Positions 16,211 to 27,364 of a stretch of DNA of 64,000 nucleotides are shown here, piece by piece. This DNA comes from Leptothrix discophora. GTDB lineage: Bacteria > Pseudomonadota > Gammaproteobacteria > Burkholderiales > Burkholderiaceae_C. Every line of letters begins with the position of its first letter. Position 1 is the first letter of the stretch. A program made the translations under genes and the position numbers. Where the stretch lies: NCBI RefSeq assembly GCF_030705305.1, contig NZ_JAUZEE010000012.1, positions 62,001-126,000 on the forward strand, in the 5' to 3' direction. The notes under the pieces were generated by a model. It made no database searches, was not told the origin of the DNA, and saw only the letters and a program-made list of their open reading frames with translations.

Positions 16211-16246
16211 GTAGTGTTCCGAATATCACTACATACGGATTTAGTG
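16211..16246. promoter_or_regulatory. soxE/soxH divergent operator with spaced TAGTG/CACTA repeats
   Basis: GTAGTG (16211-16216), 10 nt, CACTAC (16227-16232) forms a perfect 6-bp inverted repeat. CACTA (16227-16231), 10 nt, TAGTG (16242-16246) forms a second, opposite dyad that shares the middle arm. The block is AT-rich and lies between divergent soxE and soxH. Likely operator. Confidence 0.6.
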
Positions 16247-16279
16247 GTTTTCCTGGGCATGCCAACGGAGCAACAGACC

Positions 16280-17278
16280 ATGAATCTCAAGCAACTCGTC
16301 AGGTTCGCGCCAAGCTGGTGTGCGCGTGGTGGGCGTGCCGCCGGGCTTGCGCTGGCGGGTGCCTGCCTGTCGCTGGGCGTGCGGGCCGCCGCGCCCGACA
16401 TGCCGCTGCAAGCCGTCGCCGATCGGGTCTGGTTCGTCCAGGGCGAGTCGGCGATGGGCTCGTCGGCCAACCAGAACTTCATCTCCAACGCGGGCGTCGT
16501 GCTGACCGATGCGGGCGTGGTCGTGATCGACGCCCTTGGCTCACCCGCGCTGGCGCAGCGGCTGATCGACCGGATCCGTGAGGTCACGCCGCTGCCCATC
16601 CACACCGTCATCGTGACCCACTACCACGCCGACCACATCTACGGCCTCCAGGTGTTCCGGCAGGCCGGCGCCCGGCTGGTGGCCCATGCCCGCTCGCGCG
16701 ACTACATCGGCTCGGACACGGCCGAGCGACGTCTGGCCGCCAGCCGCGACGAGCTGTTCCCGTGGATCGACGAGCACACCCGCGTCGAGTCGCCCGACCT
16801 CTGGCTGGGCGAGGGCGGCCATGACGAGGACGTCACGCTGCGCATCGGCGGCACCGACTTCGTGGTGCGCCACGCCGGTCCGGCCCACACGCCGGAGGAC
16901 CTGATCGTCTCGGTGCCCGCGCGCGGCGTGCTGTTCAGCGGTGACCTGGTGTTCCGCCAGCGCGTGCCCTACGTCGGCGTGGCCGACAGCCGGGCCTGGA
17001 TCGCCGCGCTCGACCGCATGCTGGCCTTCGATCCGAAGGTCGTCGTGCCGGGCCACGGGCCGGTCTCCAGCGAACCGCGCCGCGACCTCGCCACGACGCG
17101 CGACTACCTCGACCACCTGCGGGAGGCCATGGCCGAGGCGGCCCGCAACATGGAGCCCTTCGACGAGGCCTATGCACGGGTGAACTGGGCCCGTTTTGAG
17201 AAACTCCCGCTGTTCACTGCGGTCAACCGCATGAACGCCTACAACACCTACCTGCTGATGGAGCAGGAGGCCCGCTGA
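16280..17278 (+). CDS. soxH: SoxH-like periplasmic metallo-beta-lactamase-fold protein
   Basis: 332 aa from ATG 16280 (GGAG at 16266-16269); in-frame ATG 16259 is an alternative. Signal peptide ends near SLGVRAAA. The metal-binding motif H114-Y-H-A-D-H119 is complete, with further ligands in HAGPAHTPEDL, LFSGDLVF and VPGHGPV. SoxH genes end the sox cluster of Paracoccus and are not essential for thiosulfate oxidation there. Their substrate is unknown; persulfide/thioester hydrolysis is often suggested for this fold. It is followed by soxW and is probably co-transcribed with it. Confidence 0.82.
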   Translation: MNLKQLVRFAPSWCARGGRAAGLALAGACLSLGVRAAAPDMPLQAVADRVWFVQGESAMGSSANQNFISNAGVVLTDAGVVVIDALGSPALAQRLIDRIREVTPLPIHTVIVTHYHADHIYGLQVFRQAGARLVAHARSRDYIGSDTAERRLAASRDELFPWIDEHTRVESPDLWLGEGGHDEDVTLRIGGTDFVVRHAGPAHTPEDLIVSVPARGVLFSGDLVFRQRVPYVGVADSRAWIAALDRMLAFDPKVVVPGHGPVSSEPRRDLATTRDYLDHLREAMAEAARNMEPFDEAYARVNWARFEKLPLFTAVNRMNAYNTYLLMEQEAR

Positions 17279-17293
17279 TCCCGATGGCCGCCC

Positions 17294-17821
17294 ATGTCGA
17301 TCCTGTCCAACGCCCGACCCCCTGCCGACCGCCGTGAGAGCCTGCGCCTGGCCGCCGCGGCGCTGCTGGCCGGTGTGCTGCCCAGGCTGCATGCCGCGCC
17401 GGTCGCCCGTGGCGAGGCGGTGACCTGGCCCGGCGTGACGCTGGTCGACGGTCGTCGCGTCGAGGCGGCCGACCTGCAGGGTGTCGCCACGGTGGTGGTG
17501 TTCTTCGACACCGGATGCGCCTACTGCAAGCGTCACAACCCGCGCATGGACCGGCTGGTGCGCCAGCATCCGGACGCGCCGCTGCGCGTCATCCTCGCCG
17601 CGCACGACCGGGCGGTGGAGCCGGTGCGCGACTACCGGGCCCGGCTGGCCCCGTCGCTCGACGCCACGCTGGATGCCGCATCGCTGCACGCCGCGCTCAG
17701 CGAACGCCGGGTCGTGCCGCTGACCTGCGTCATCGACCGGGCTGGCGTGCTGCGCGAGGTCATCCCCGGCGAGATGTCCGAGGACGACGTGATGGGCCTG
17801 ATCCGCTGGGCCCGGACCTGA
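17294..17821 (+). CDS. soxW: SoxW-like periplasmic thioredoxin
   Basis: 175 aa. Signal-like N-terminus (RRESLRLAAAALLAGVLP) and a thioredoxin fold with redox pair C75-A-Y-C78 after VVVFFDTG, and a cis-Pro region VVPLTCVID. SoxW proteins keep SoxYZ in the reduced active state, normally receiving electrons from the membrane protein SoxV (CcdA-like). No soxV is present in this window, so the electron donor must be encoded elsewhere. It lies 15 bp after soxH and 10 bp before the FGE-like gene. Confidence 0.83.
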   Translation: MSILSNARPPADRRESLRLAAAALLAGVLPRLHAAPVARGEAVTWPGVTLVDGRRVEAADLQGVATVVVFFDTGCAYCKRHNPRMDRLVRQHPDAPLRVILAAHDRAVEPVRDYRARLAPSLDATLDAASLHAALSERRVVPLTCVIDRAGVLREVIPGEMSEDDVMGLIRWART

Positions 17822-17831
17822 ACGGCCACCG

Positions 17832-18707
17832 ATGAGTCGGCACCTCCTGGCCCTCGTTCCGGCCCTCGTTCCGGCCCTGTGGCTGGCCTGCCTGACCGCC
17901 CCGGTCCATGCCCTGAAGCCCGCCGCAACTCTCGCGCCCTCCTCACCCTCCGCCCCCTGGCGCGACTGCGAGGCCGTGCACTGCCCCTGGCTGGTGAGCC
18001 TGCCGGCCGGCAGCTTCGTGATGGGATCGCCCGTGACCGAGCCCGCCCGCCTGGTCGCCGAGGGCCCGCAGCGCCGCGTCAAGGTCAACGCCTACGCGAT
18101 CGGCCAGCACGAGGTCACCTTCGCCCAGTGGGATGCCTGCGTCGCCGCCGGGGGCTGTCCGGCGCAACCGAAGGACCAGGGCTGGGGCCGCGGCGATCGG
18201 CCGGTCATCCACATCGACTTCGAGCGCGCCGGGCGCTTCGTCGCCTGGCTGTCGCGCATCACCGGCCATCGCTACCGCCTGCCCAGCGAGGCGGAGTGGG
18301 AGCACGCCGCCCGCGCCGGCACGGCCACGCCCTTCGGGCTGGGCGAGCGCATCGATCCTTCCATCGTCAACATGGCCGGCGGCTTCACCTACAACGGCAG
18401 CAAGCCCGGCATCGACCGCCAGCGCACCTTGCCGGTCGGCAGCCTGCCGGCCAATGCCTGGGGCCTGCACGACATGCATGGCAACGTGCTGGAGTGGACC
18501 GCCGACTGCTGGCACGAGGACTACCGCGGTGCCCCGAAGGACACGCGGGCCTGGCTGACCGGCTGCGCCGAGCCCGACCGCCACGTCCTGCGCGGCGGCA
18601 GCTGGTACGACCGCGCCAGCGACCTGCGCTCGGCCTTCCGTGGCGGCGAGTACGTCGGCAACGAAGCGGCCACCGGCCTGCGGGTGGTGCGCGAGCTCGG
18701 GCGCTGA
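17832..18707 (+). CDS. Secreted formylglycine-generating-enzyme-like (SUMF1-fold) protein
   Basis: 291 aa. Signal peptide with an internal LVPALVPAL repeat. The rest is an FGE-sulfatase/SUMF1 domain: GSFVMGSP, YAIGQHEVTFAQWDAC, YRLPSEAEWEHAARAG, GLHDMHGNVLEWTADCW and HVLRGGSWYD near the C-terminus. The cysteine pair that makes true FGEs active is absent from the GGSWYDRASDLRSAFR segment, so it is probably not a formylglycine synthase. Its position at the end of soxH-soxW suggests a sulfur-related role. The function is unassigned. Confidence 0.8.
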   Translation: MSRHLLALVPALVPALWLACLTAPVHALKPAATLAPSSPSAPWRDCEAVHCPWLVSLPAGSFVMGSPVTEPARLVAEGPQRRVKVNAYAIGQHEVTFAQWDACVAAGGCPAQPKDQGWGRGDRPVIHIDFERAGRFVAWLSRITGHRYRLPSEAEWEHAARAGTATPFGLGERIDPSIVNMAGGFTYNGSKPGIDRQRTLPVGSLPANAWGLHDMHGNVLEWTADCWHEDYRGAPKDTRAWLTGCAEPDRHVLRGGSWYDRASDLRSAFRGGEYVGNEAATGLRVVRELGR

Positions 18708-18745
18708 GGCGCCCACGCGCTGAGCTGTCGACGCGCCGACCCCGG

Positions 18746-21321
<2,576 letters not shown>

Positions 21322-21335
21322 CGCTCACGCGTCTG

Positions 21336-21360
21336 CGCCACCCCCCGAGGGGGCTCACGC
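21336..21360. repeat. Fragment of the CCCCC-GGGGG repeat family
   Basis: In the 103-bp cbbL-cbbS spacer, CGCCACCCCCCGAGGGGGC carries the same dyad as the longer repeats at 25073 and 42434. It may fold as a hairpin that sets the cbbL:cbbS mRNA ratio. Single copy here. Confidence 0.55.
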
Positions 21361-21424
21361 AAGGACCGGCAAAGCCGGATCCGTGCGTGCCGTGTTCGCT
21401 CAACCGCATTCGAGGACTTTCATC

Positions 21425-21859
21425 ATGATGACGAATCCGACCGGCCGGCTCACGCAGGGCCAGTTTTCCTTCCTGCCCGACCTGACCGACGACGAGATCG
21501 CGATGCAGATCCAGTACGGCCTCGACAAGGGCTATGCCTGGAGCGTCGAGTACACCGACGACCCGCACCCGCGCAACACCTACTGGGAGATGTTCGGCAT
21601 GCCGATGTTCGACCTGCAGGACGCCGCCGGCGTGATGCTCGAACTGCAGCAGTGCCGGTCCACGTTCCCGAAGCACTACATCCGCCTGATGGCCTTCGAC
21701 TCGACCCGCGGCATCGAGTCGATCACGATGAGCTTCATCGTCAACCGGCCACCGGCCGAGGCCGGCTTCGGCCTGGTGCGCCAGGAGATCGGCGGCCGCT
21801 CGATCCGCTACACCGTGCACAGCTATGCCACGGATCGCCCCGAAGCCCAGCGGTACTGA
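21425..21859 (+). CDS. cbbS: RuBisCO small subunit, red type
   Basis: 144 aa; two adjacent ATGs (21425, 21428) follow GAGGA. N-terminal TQGQFSFLPDLTDDEI, then YTDDPHPRNTYWEMFG and a C-terminal extension with SFIVNRPPAEAGF and IRYTVHSYATDRP. That extension forms the red-type beta-hairpin that fills the central pore of the holoenzyme and can assist assembly. It lies between cbbL and cbbX in the standard red-type order. Confidence 0.97.
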   Translation: MMTNPTGRLTQGQFSFLPDLTDDEIAMQIQYGLDKGYAWSVEYTDDPHPRNTYWEMFGMPMFDLQDAAGVMLELQQCRSTFPKHYIRLMAFDSTRGIESITMSFIVNRPPAEAGFGLVRQEIGGRSIRYTVHSYATDRPEAQRY

Positions 21860-21880
21860 CGAGGCGGGCCTCGCCCGGAG

Positions 21881-22918
21881 ATGTCGATGAACACGCCCCT
21901 CTACGCGATCCCCGGCCAGCGCGCACCGCAGGCCGAGGCACCTGCGCCGACGCCCGTCGTCGCGGCGGATGCCGACCCTCTGGCCTGTGCCCGCAGCGTT
22001 GCCGAGGTGCTGGCGCACAGCCAGGTCGAGGAGGTCATGGACCTGCTTGACCGCGACCTGGTCGGCCTCGCGCCGGTCAAGCAGCGCATCCGCGACATCG
22101 CCGCGCTGCTGGTGATCGACCGGCTGCGTCGCAACCTGGGGCTGACCTCGCAGGCGCCCGGGACGCCGCAGGGCCGCTCCCAAGGCGGCCCTTCCCCCTC
22201 GGGGGGCATGGGGGCCAACATTTCGCTGCACATGTGCTTCACCGGCAACCCGGGCACGGGCAAGACGACCGTGGCGATGCGCATGGCGGAGATCCTCCAG
22301 CGCCTGGGCCACTGCCGCAAGGGCCACCTGGTCGCGGTGACGCGCGACGACCTGGTCGGCCAGTACATCGGCCACACGGCACCGAAGACCAAGGAAGTGC
22401 TGAAGAAGGCGATGGGCGGCGTGCTCTTCATCGACGAGGCGTACTACCTCTACCGGCCGGAGAACGAGCGCGACTACGGCCAGGAGGCCATCGAGATCCT
22501 GCTGCAGGTGATGGAGAACCAGCGCGACGACCTGGTCGTGATCCTCGCCGGCTACAAGGACCGCATGGACACCTTCTTCCAGTCCAACCCGGGCCTGAGC
22601 TCGCGCATCGCGCATCACCTGGACTTCCCCGACTACAGCGTCGACGAGCTGCTGCGCATCAGCGGCCACATGCTGGAAGCGCAGCACTACCGCTGGGGCG
22701 AGGGCGCCCGCGAGGCCTTCGACCAGTACCTGCAGCGGCGCACCGCGCAGCCGCACTTCGCCAATGCCCGCAGCGTGCGCAACGCGCTGGACCGGGCCCG
22801 GCTGCGCCAGGCCAGCCGCCTGTTCGCCCAGCGCGACCGGGTGCTCGACGAGGCCGACCTGTGCACGCTGGAGGTGAGCGACATCCGCGCCAGCCGCGTG
22901 TTCGAGGCCCCGGCCTGA
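21881..22918 (+). CDS. cbbX: CbbX, red-type RuBisCO activase (AAA+) carrying a repeat-derived insertion
   Basis: 345 aa AAA+ protein. Walker A GNPGTGKT (122-129), Walker [12 protein letters not shown], sensor/arginine-finger segment [17 protein letters not shown]. CbbX removes inhibitory sugar phosphates from RuBisCO using ATP and is itself activated by RuBP. Compared with the usual family pattern, in which LGLT-x3-P runs almost straight into LHMSFTGNPG, about 20 extra residues (about 93-113: [20 protein letters not shown]) sit just before Walker A. The DNA encoding them (22159-22217) is a copy of the local intergenic repeat. The frame stays open. Confidence 0.95.
   Translation: MSMNTPLYAIPGQRAPQAEAPAPTPVVAADADPLACARSVAEVLAHSQVEEVMDLLDRDLVGLAPVKQRIRDIAALLVIDRLRRNLGLTSQAPGTPQGRSQGGPSPSGGMGANISLHMCFTGNPGTGKTTVAMRMAEILQRLGHCRKGHLVAVTRDDLVGQYIGHTAPKTKEVLKKAMGGVLFIDEAYYLYRPENERDYGQEAIEILLQVMENQRDDLVVILAGYKDRMDTFFQSNPGLSSRIAHHLDFPDYSVDELLRISGHMLEAQHYRWGEGAREAFDQYLQRRTAQPHFANARSVRNALDRARLRQASRLFAQRDRVLDEADLCTLEVSDIRASRVFEAPA
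22159..22217 (+). repeat. Repeat element inserted in frame inside cbbX
   Basis: CCGCTCCCAAGGCGGCC followed by TTCCCCCTCGGGGGGC resembles the dyad-bearing intergenic repeats at 21336, 24083, 25073 and 42434 but lies inside a conserved gene. It encodes a Gly/Ser/Pro-rich stretch not expected in CbbX. Confidence 0.7.
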
Positions 22919-22979
22919 ACGACGGCCCCTGCGACGGCACCCCGACCCCACGACAACAACGACCCCGAGGAGACCCGCC

Positions 22980-24080
22980 ATGAGCCTGTCCAACCGTTCG
23001 ACGCTGACGCAGTACCTGATCGAGCAGCGCCGCCGCTTCCCGTCCGCCAGCGGCGACCTCAACGCGCTGCTGCTGGAGGTGGCGCTGGCCTGCAAGTCGA
23101 TCGCGCGGGCGGTGGCCTTCGGCGAGCTGGGGGGCGTGATGGGCGATCCCGGCGTGGATGCGGTGCAGGGCGGCGCGGTCAACGTGCAGGGCGAGGTGCA
23201 GAAGAAGCTCGACGTGCTCAGCAACGACGTCTTCGTGCGCATGAACGAGTGGGCCGGCCACCTCGCCGGCATGGCCTCCGAGGAGATGGAGGCGCCCGCG
23301 CAGATCCCCGCCCCGTACCCGCGTGGCAAGTACCTGCTGGTGTTCGACCCGCTGGATGGCTCCAGCAACATCGACGTCAACGTGTCGGTCGGCAGCGTGT
23401 TCTCGATCCTGCGCGCGCCGGAGGACGTCATCGAGTCCGGCCGCGACGTGGTCGAGGCCGACTTCCTGCAGCCCGGCGCGGCCCAGGTCGCCGCCGGCTA
23501 CGCGATCTACGGTCCGACCACCATGCTGGTGCTGAGCGTGGGCAACGGCGTGGCCGGCTTCACGCTGCACCCCAACCTCGGCGAGTTCGTGCTGACGCAC
23601 CCGGACATCCAGGTGCCGCCGGACACGCGCGAGTTCGCGATCAACGCGTCCAACAGCCGCTTCTGGGAGCCGCCGGTCAAGCGCTACGTCGACGAATGCC
23701 TGGCCGGCGCGACGGGCCCGCGCGGCAAGGACTTCAACATGCGCTGGATCGCCAGCATGGTGGCCGAGGCCCACCGCATCCTGATGCGCGGCGGCGTCTT
23801 CATGTACCCGCGCGACACCAAGGACCCGAGCAAGCCCGGCCGGCTGCGCCTGCTCTACGAGGCCAACCCGATCGGCTTCATCATGGAACAGGCCGGCGGC
23901 CGTGCCTCGACCGGCCGCCAGCCGGTGCTGGGCGTCAAGCCCACGGGGCTGCACCAGCGCATCGGCCTGGTCTTCGGCTCGCGCCACGAGGTCGAGCGCA
24001 TCGAGCGCTACCACCACGAGCCGGTCAAGAACGACTTCAACACGCCGCTGTTCGCCGAGCGCTCGCTCTTCAGGAATTGA
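22980..24080 (+). CDS. cbbF: Class I fructose-1,6-bisphosphatase
   Basis: 366 aa; ATG 22980 preceded by GAGGAG. Class I FBPase signature [18 protein letters not shown] (residues about 121-138) carries the metal and substrate-binding residues. [10 protein letters not shown] and [15 protein letters not shown] are further family landmarks. It converts fructose-1,6-bisphosphate to fructose-6-phosphate in the regenerative phase of the Calvin cycle and may also act on sedoheptulose-1,7-bisphosphate in such operons. It sits 61 bp after cbbX. Confidence 0.96.
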   Translation: MSLSNRSTLTQYLIEQRRRFPSASGDLNALLLEVALACKSIARAVAFGELGGVMGDPGVDAVQGGAVNVQGEVQKKLDVLSNDVFVRMNEWAGHLAGMASEEMEAPAQIPAPYPRGKYLLVFDPLDGSSNIDVNVSVGSVFSILRAPEDVIESGRDVVEADFLQPGAAQVAAGYAIYGPTTMLVLSVGNGVAGFTLHPNLGEFVLTHPDIQVPPDTREFAINASNSRFWEPPVKRYVDECLAGATGPRGKDFNMRWIASMVAEAHRILMRGGVFMYPRDTKDPSKPGRLRLLYEANPIGFIMEQAGGRASTGRQPVLGVKPTGLHQRIGLVFGSRHEVERIERYHHEPVKNDFNTPLFAERSLFRN

Positions 24081-24082
24081 AC

Positions 24083-24140
24083 CCCCCCAGGGGGGCGCCG
24101 CTGGCGGTCTGGCGGAGCCAGTCCCGCGGCGGCCGCTTGA
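24083..24140. repeat. CCCCC-GGGGG repeat fragment between cbbF and cbbP
   Basis: CCCCCCCAGGGGGGCGCCG starts 3 bp after the cbbF stop and is followed by GGCGGTCTGGCGGAGCCAG and CGCGGCGGCCGC. It is a variant of the local repeat family and a likely hairpin in the operon mRNA. Confidence 0.6.
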
Positions 24141-24185
24141 GAAGACCCGCCAGGCAAGTCACGTTTCAGATCCACGGAGTCCAGC

Positions 24186-25064
24186 ATGTCCGAACGCCAT
24201 CCCATCATCGCCATCACCGGCTCGTCCGGTGCCGGCACGACGTCCGTGACACGGACCTTCGAGAACATCTTCCGCCGCGAGAAGGTCACCGCCGCCGTCA
24301 TCGAGGGCGACAGCTTCCACCGCTACGACCGGCTCGAGATGAAGAAGCGCCAGGCCGAGGCCGAGCGCGATGGCAACCGCAACTTCAGCCACTTCGGGCC
24401 GGAGAACAACCTCTTCGCCGAGCTGGAGCAGCTGTTCCGCGCCTACGGCGAGACCGGCACCGGCATGCGCCGCAAGTACCTGCACGATGCCGAGGAAGCC
24501 GCGCCCTACCAGCAGAACCCCGGCACCTTCACGCCCTGGGAGGAACTCCCGCGTGGCACCGACCTGCTGTTCTACGAGGGCCTGCACGGCGCGGTCGTGA
24601 CGCCCGAGGTCGACATCGCCCGCCACCCGGACCTGCTGATCGGCGTGGTGCCGGTGATCAACCTGGAGTGGATCCAGAAGCTCTGGCGCGACAAGAAGCA
24701 GCGCGGCTACAGCACCGAGGCGGTGACCGACACCATCCTGCGCCGCATGCCCGACTACGTGAACTACATCTGCCCGCAGTTCGCCCACACCCACGTGAAC
24801 TTCCAGCGCGTGCCCTGCGTCGACACCAGCAACCCCTTCATCGCCCGCGACATCCCGTCGCCGGACGAGAGCATCTGCGTGATCCGCTTCGCCAACCCCA
24901 AGGGCATCGACTTCCCCTACCTGCTCAACATGATCAACGACAGCTTCATGTCGCGCGCCAACACCGTCGTGGTGCCGGGCGGCAAGATGGAGCTGGCCAT
25001 GCAGCTGATCTTCACGCCCTTCATCTGGCGAATGATGGAGCGCAAGCGGCGCTTGATCGAGTGA
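24186..25064 (+). CDS. cbbP: Phosphoribulokinase
   Basis: 292 aa, the normal length of proteobacterial class I PRK. P-loop GSSGAGTTSV at residues about 12-21, then EGDSFHRYDRLEMKKRQ with catalytic Asp, and GLHGAVVTPEVDIARHPDLL. It phosphorylates ribulose-5-phosphate to RuBP, the RuBisCO substrate. Proteobacterial forms are usually activated by NADH. It lies between cbbF and cbbT, with repeat elements on both sides. Confidence 0.97.
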   Translation: MSERHPIIAITGSSGAGTTSVTRTFENIFRREKVTAAVIEGDSFHRYDRLEMKKRQAEAERDGNRNFSHFGPENNLFAELEQLFRAYGETGTGMRRKYLHDAEEAAPYQQNPGTFTPWEELPRGTDLLFYEGLHGAVVTPEVDIARHPDLLIGVVPVINLEWIQKLWRDKKQRGYSTEAVTDTILRRMPDYVNYICPQFAHTHVNFQRVPCVDTSNPFIARDIPSPDESICVIRFANPKGIDFPYLLNMINDSFMSRANTVVVPGGKMELAMQLIFTPFIWRMMERKRRLIE

Positions 25065-25072
25065 ATGAGTGA

Positions 25073-25190
25073 AGCCCCCGGCTGCGGGGTACCGCAGCCA
25101 CCCCCCGAGGGGGTGCGGACGGCTTGGGGCGGCCCGGCGCTCGTCCGCAAGAGCCCCCGGCTGCGGGGTAGCGCAGCCACCCCCCCCGCC
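25073..25190. repeat. Tandem GC-rich repeat, about 1.5 units of 79 bp
   Basis: AGCCCCCGGCTGCGGGGTA begins at 25073 and again at 25152. The first unit holds CACCCCCCGAGGGGGTGCG and the core GGCTTGGGGCGGCCCGGCG, shared with the arrays at 2888 and 42434. The second unit is truncated after a C-run. It lies between cbbP and cbbT. Confidence 0.85.
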
Positions 25191-25275
25191 GAATCCTTCC
25201 CTCTCGTCTTGCCGATGCGCGCGGTGCTCCCCGTGCGCCGGCTCCATCACGTCCGTCGATCTGGAACCTGCACGC

Positions 25276-27285
25276 ATGAACGCCCCACTGAACCTCACCA
25301 CCGACATGGCCAACGCGCTGCGTGCGCTGGCCATGGATGCCGTCCAGAAGGCCAACTCCGGCCACCCCGGTGCGCCGATGGGCATGGCCGAGATGGCCGT
25401 CGCGCTGTGGGGCCGGCACCTGCGCGTCAACCCGGCCGATCCGGGCTGGCCGGACCGCGACCGCTTCGTGCTGTCCAACGGCCATGCGTCGATGCTGCTC
25501 TACGCGCTGCTGCACCTGAGCGGCCATGCGCTGACGATCGACGACCTGAAGGCCTTCCGCCAGCTGCACAGCCGCACGCCCGGCCATCCGGAGGTCGGCC
25601 TGACACCGGGCGTCGAGACCACGACCGGCCCGCTCGGCCAGGGCCTGGCCAACGCGGTCGGCATGGCGCTGGCCGAGAAGCTGCTCGCGCAGGCCTTCAA
25701 CCGGCCCGGCCACGACATCGTCGACCACCGCACCTACGTCTTCCTGGGCGACGGCTGCCTGATGGAGGGCATCAGCCAGGAGGCCATCTCGCTGGCCGGC
25801 GTCTGGGGCCTGAACAAGCTGGTCGCGCTCTACGACGACAACGGCATCTCGATCGACGGCCCCGTGCAGGGCTGGTTCGCCGACGACACCGCGCTGCGCT
25901 TCAAGGCCTGCGGCTGGAACGTCATCGGCACGGTCGATGGTCATGATGTGGCGGCGCTGGATGCGGCCATCGCGCAGGCCCGCCGCAGCGCCGAGCGGCC
26001 GACGCTGATCGTCTGCAAGACCCGCATCGGCCAGGGTTCGCCCACGCGTGCCGGCACCGCCAAGGCCCACGGCGAGCCGCTCGGTGCCGAGGAGATCGCC
26101 GCCACCCGCGCGGCGATCGGCTGGCCGCATGCGCCCTTCGAGATCCCCGAGACCGTGCGCCGCGCCTGGGACCTGCGCGAGCGCGGCGCCGCGCTGCAGC
26201 GCGACTGGACCGCGCGGCTGGCGGCCTACCGCACGGCCCATCCGGCGCTGGCCGACGAGTTCGAGCGCCGCCTGTCCGGCCGCCGCCCGATCGACTTCGA
26301 GGACGTCGTCTTCAAGACCCTGACCCACTTCGCGCGCCACGGCGAGACGGTCGCCAGCCGCAAGGCCTCGCAGCAGGTGCTGGCCGCGCTGGGCCCGGCC
26401 CTGCCCGAGCTGATCGGCGGCAGCGCCGACCTGACCGGCTCCAACCTGACCGACTTCCCCGGCTCGGGCGCGGTCAAGGGCGGCAGCTTCGACGGTCGCC
26501 ACGTCCACTACGGCGTGCGCGAGTTCGGCATGGCCGCCGCGATGAACGGCCTGGCGCTGCACGGTGGCTTCATCCCCTATGGCGGCACCTTCCTGACCTT
26601 CAGCGACTACAGCCGCAATGCCATCCGCATGGCCGCGCTGATGAAGCAGCAGGTCATCCACGTCTTCACGCACGACTCGATCGGGCTGGGCGAGGACGGC
26701 CCGACCCACCAGCCGGTCGAGCATGCGGCCTCGCTGCGGCTGATCCCGCACCTGGACGTCTGGCGGCCCGGCGACGCGACCGAGACGGCCGTCGCCTGGG
26801 CTCACGCGCTGAGCCAGCGCGACCGCCCGAGTGCGCTGCTGCTGAGCCGCCAGAACCTGCCGGCCCAGGCCCGCACGCCCGAGCAGGTGGCCGAGGCGCA
26901 CCGCGGTGCCTACGTGCTGAGCGACCGCGACGACGCCCGCGCCGTGCTGATCGCCAGCGGCTCCGAGCTGGGCCTGGCGATGAGCGCACAGCAGCAGCTC
27001 GATGCGCTGGGCCTGCCGGTGCGGGTGGTCTCCATGCCGTCCAGCAGCGTGTTCGACCGCCAGGACGCGCGCTGGCAGCAGGCCGTGCTGGGCGATGAAC
27101 GGCTGCCGCGCTTCGGCGTCGAGGCCGGCATCTCGCGCTTCTGGCGCCAGTACGGCTGCGTCGACGCGCTCGGCGTGGACCACTTCGGCGAGTCCGGCCC
27201 CGGCCCGTCCGTCTATGCGCACTTCGGCCTGACCGTCGAGGCGCTGGTCACGCGGGTGCAGGCCTGGCTGACGGCGGCTGCCTGA
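25276..27285 (+). CDS. cbbT: Transketolase
   Basis: 669 aa. Thiamine-diphosphate enzyme with KANSGHPGAPMGMA near the N-terminus, GHPE and GPLGQGLANAVGMA, the GDGCLMEG cofactor motif at about residues 155-162, a central pyrimidine domain (RFGVREFGMAA-like region near residue 415) and a C-terminal domain. It moves two-carbon units between sugar phosphates during RuBP regeneration. ATG 25276 is the first Met after the repeat region; no strong ribosome site is visible. Confidence 0.96.
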   Translation: MNAPLNLTTDMANALRALAMDAVQKANSGHPGAPMGMAEMAVALWGRHLRVNPADPGWPDRDRFVLSNGHASMLLYALLHLSGHALTIDDLKAFRQLHSRTPGHPEVGLTPGVETTTGPLGQGLANAVGMALAEKLLAQAFNRPGHDIVDHRTYVFLGDGCLMEGISQEAISLAGVWGLNKLVALYDDNGISIDGPVQGWFADDTALRFKACGWNVIGTVDGHDVAALDAAIAQARRSAERPTLIVCKTRIGQGSPTRAGTAKAHGEPLGAEEIAATRAAIGWPHAPFEIPETVRRAWDLRERGAALQRDWTARLAAYRTAHPALADEFERRLSGRRPIDFEDVVFKTLTHFARHGETVASRKASQQVLAALGPALPELIGGSADLTGSNLTDFPGSGAVKGGSFDGRHVHYGVREFGMAAAMNGLALHGGFIPYGGTFLTFSDYSRNAIRMAALMKQQVIHVFTHDSIGLGEDGPTHQPVEHAASLRLIPHLDVWRPGDATETAVAWAHALSQRDRPSALLLSRQNLPAQARTPEQVAEAHRGAYVLSDRDDARAVLIASGSELGLAMSAQQQLDALGLPVRVVSMPSSSVFDRQDARWQQAVLGDERLPRFGVEAGISRFWRQYGCVDALGVDHFGESGPGPSVYAHFGLTVEALVTRVQAWLTAAA

Positions 27286-27364
27286 CGCGGCCTGAAGCCG
27301 CCTGACGCCGCCTGGAACCGCCCTGAATGCGCCGGATGGCCGATCCACACGAGGAGTCCTTGCC

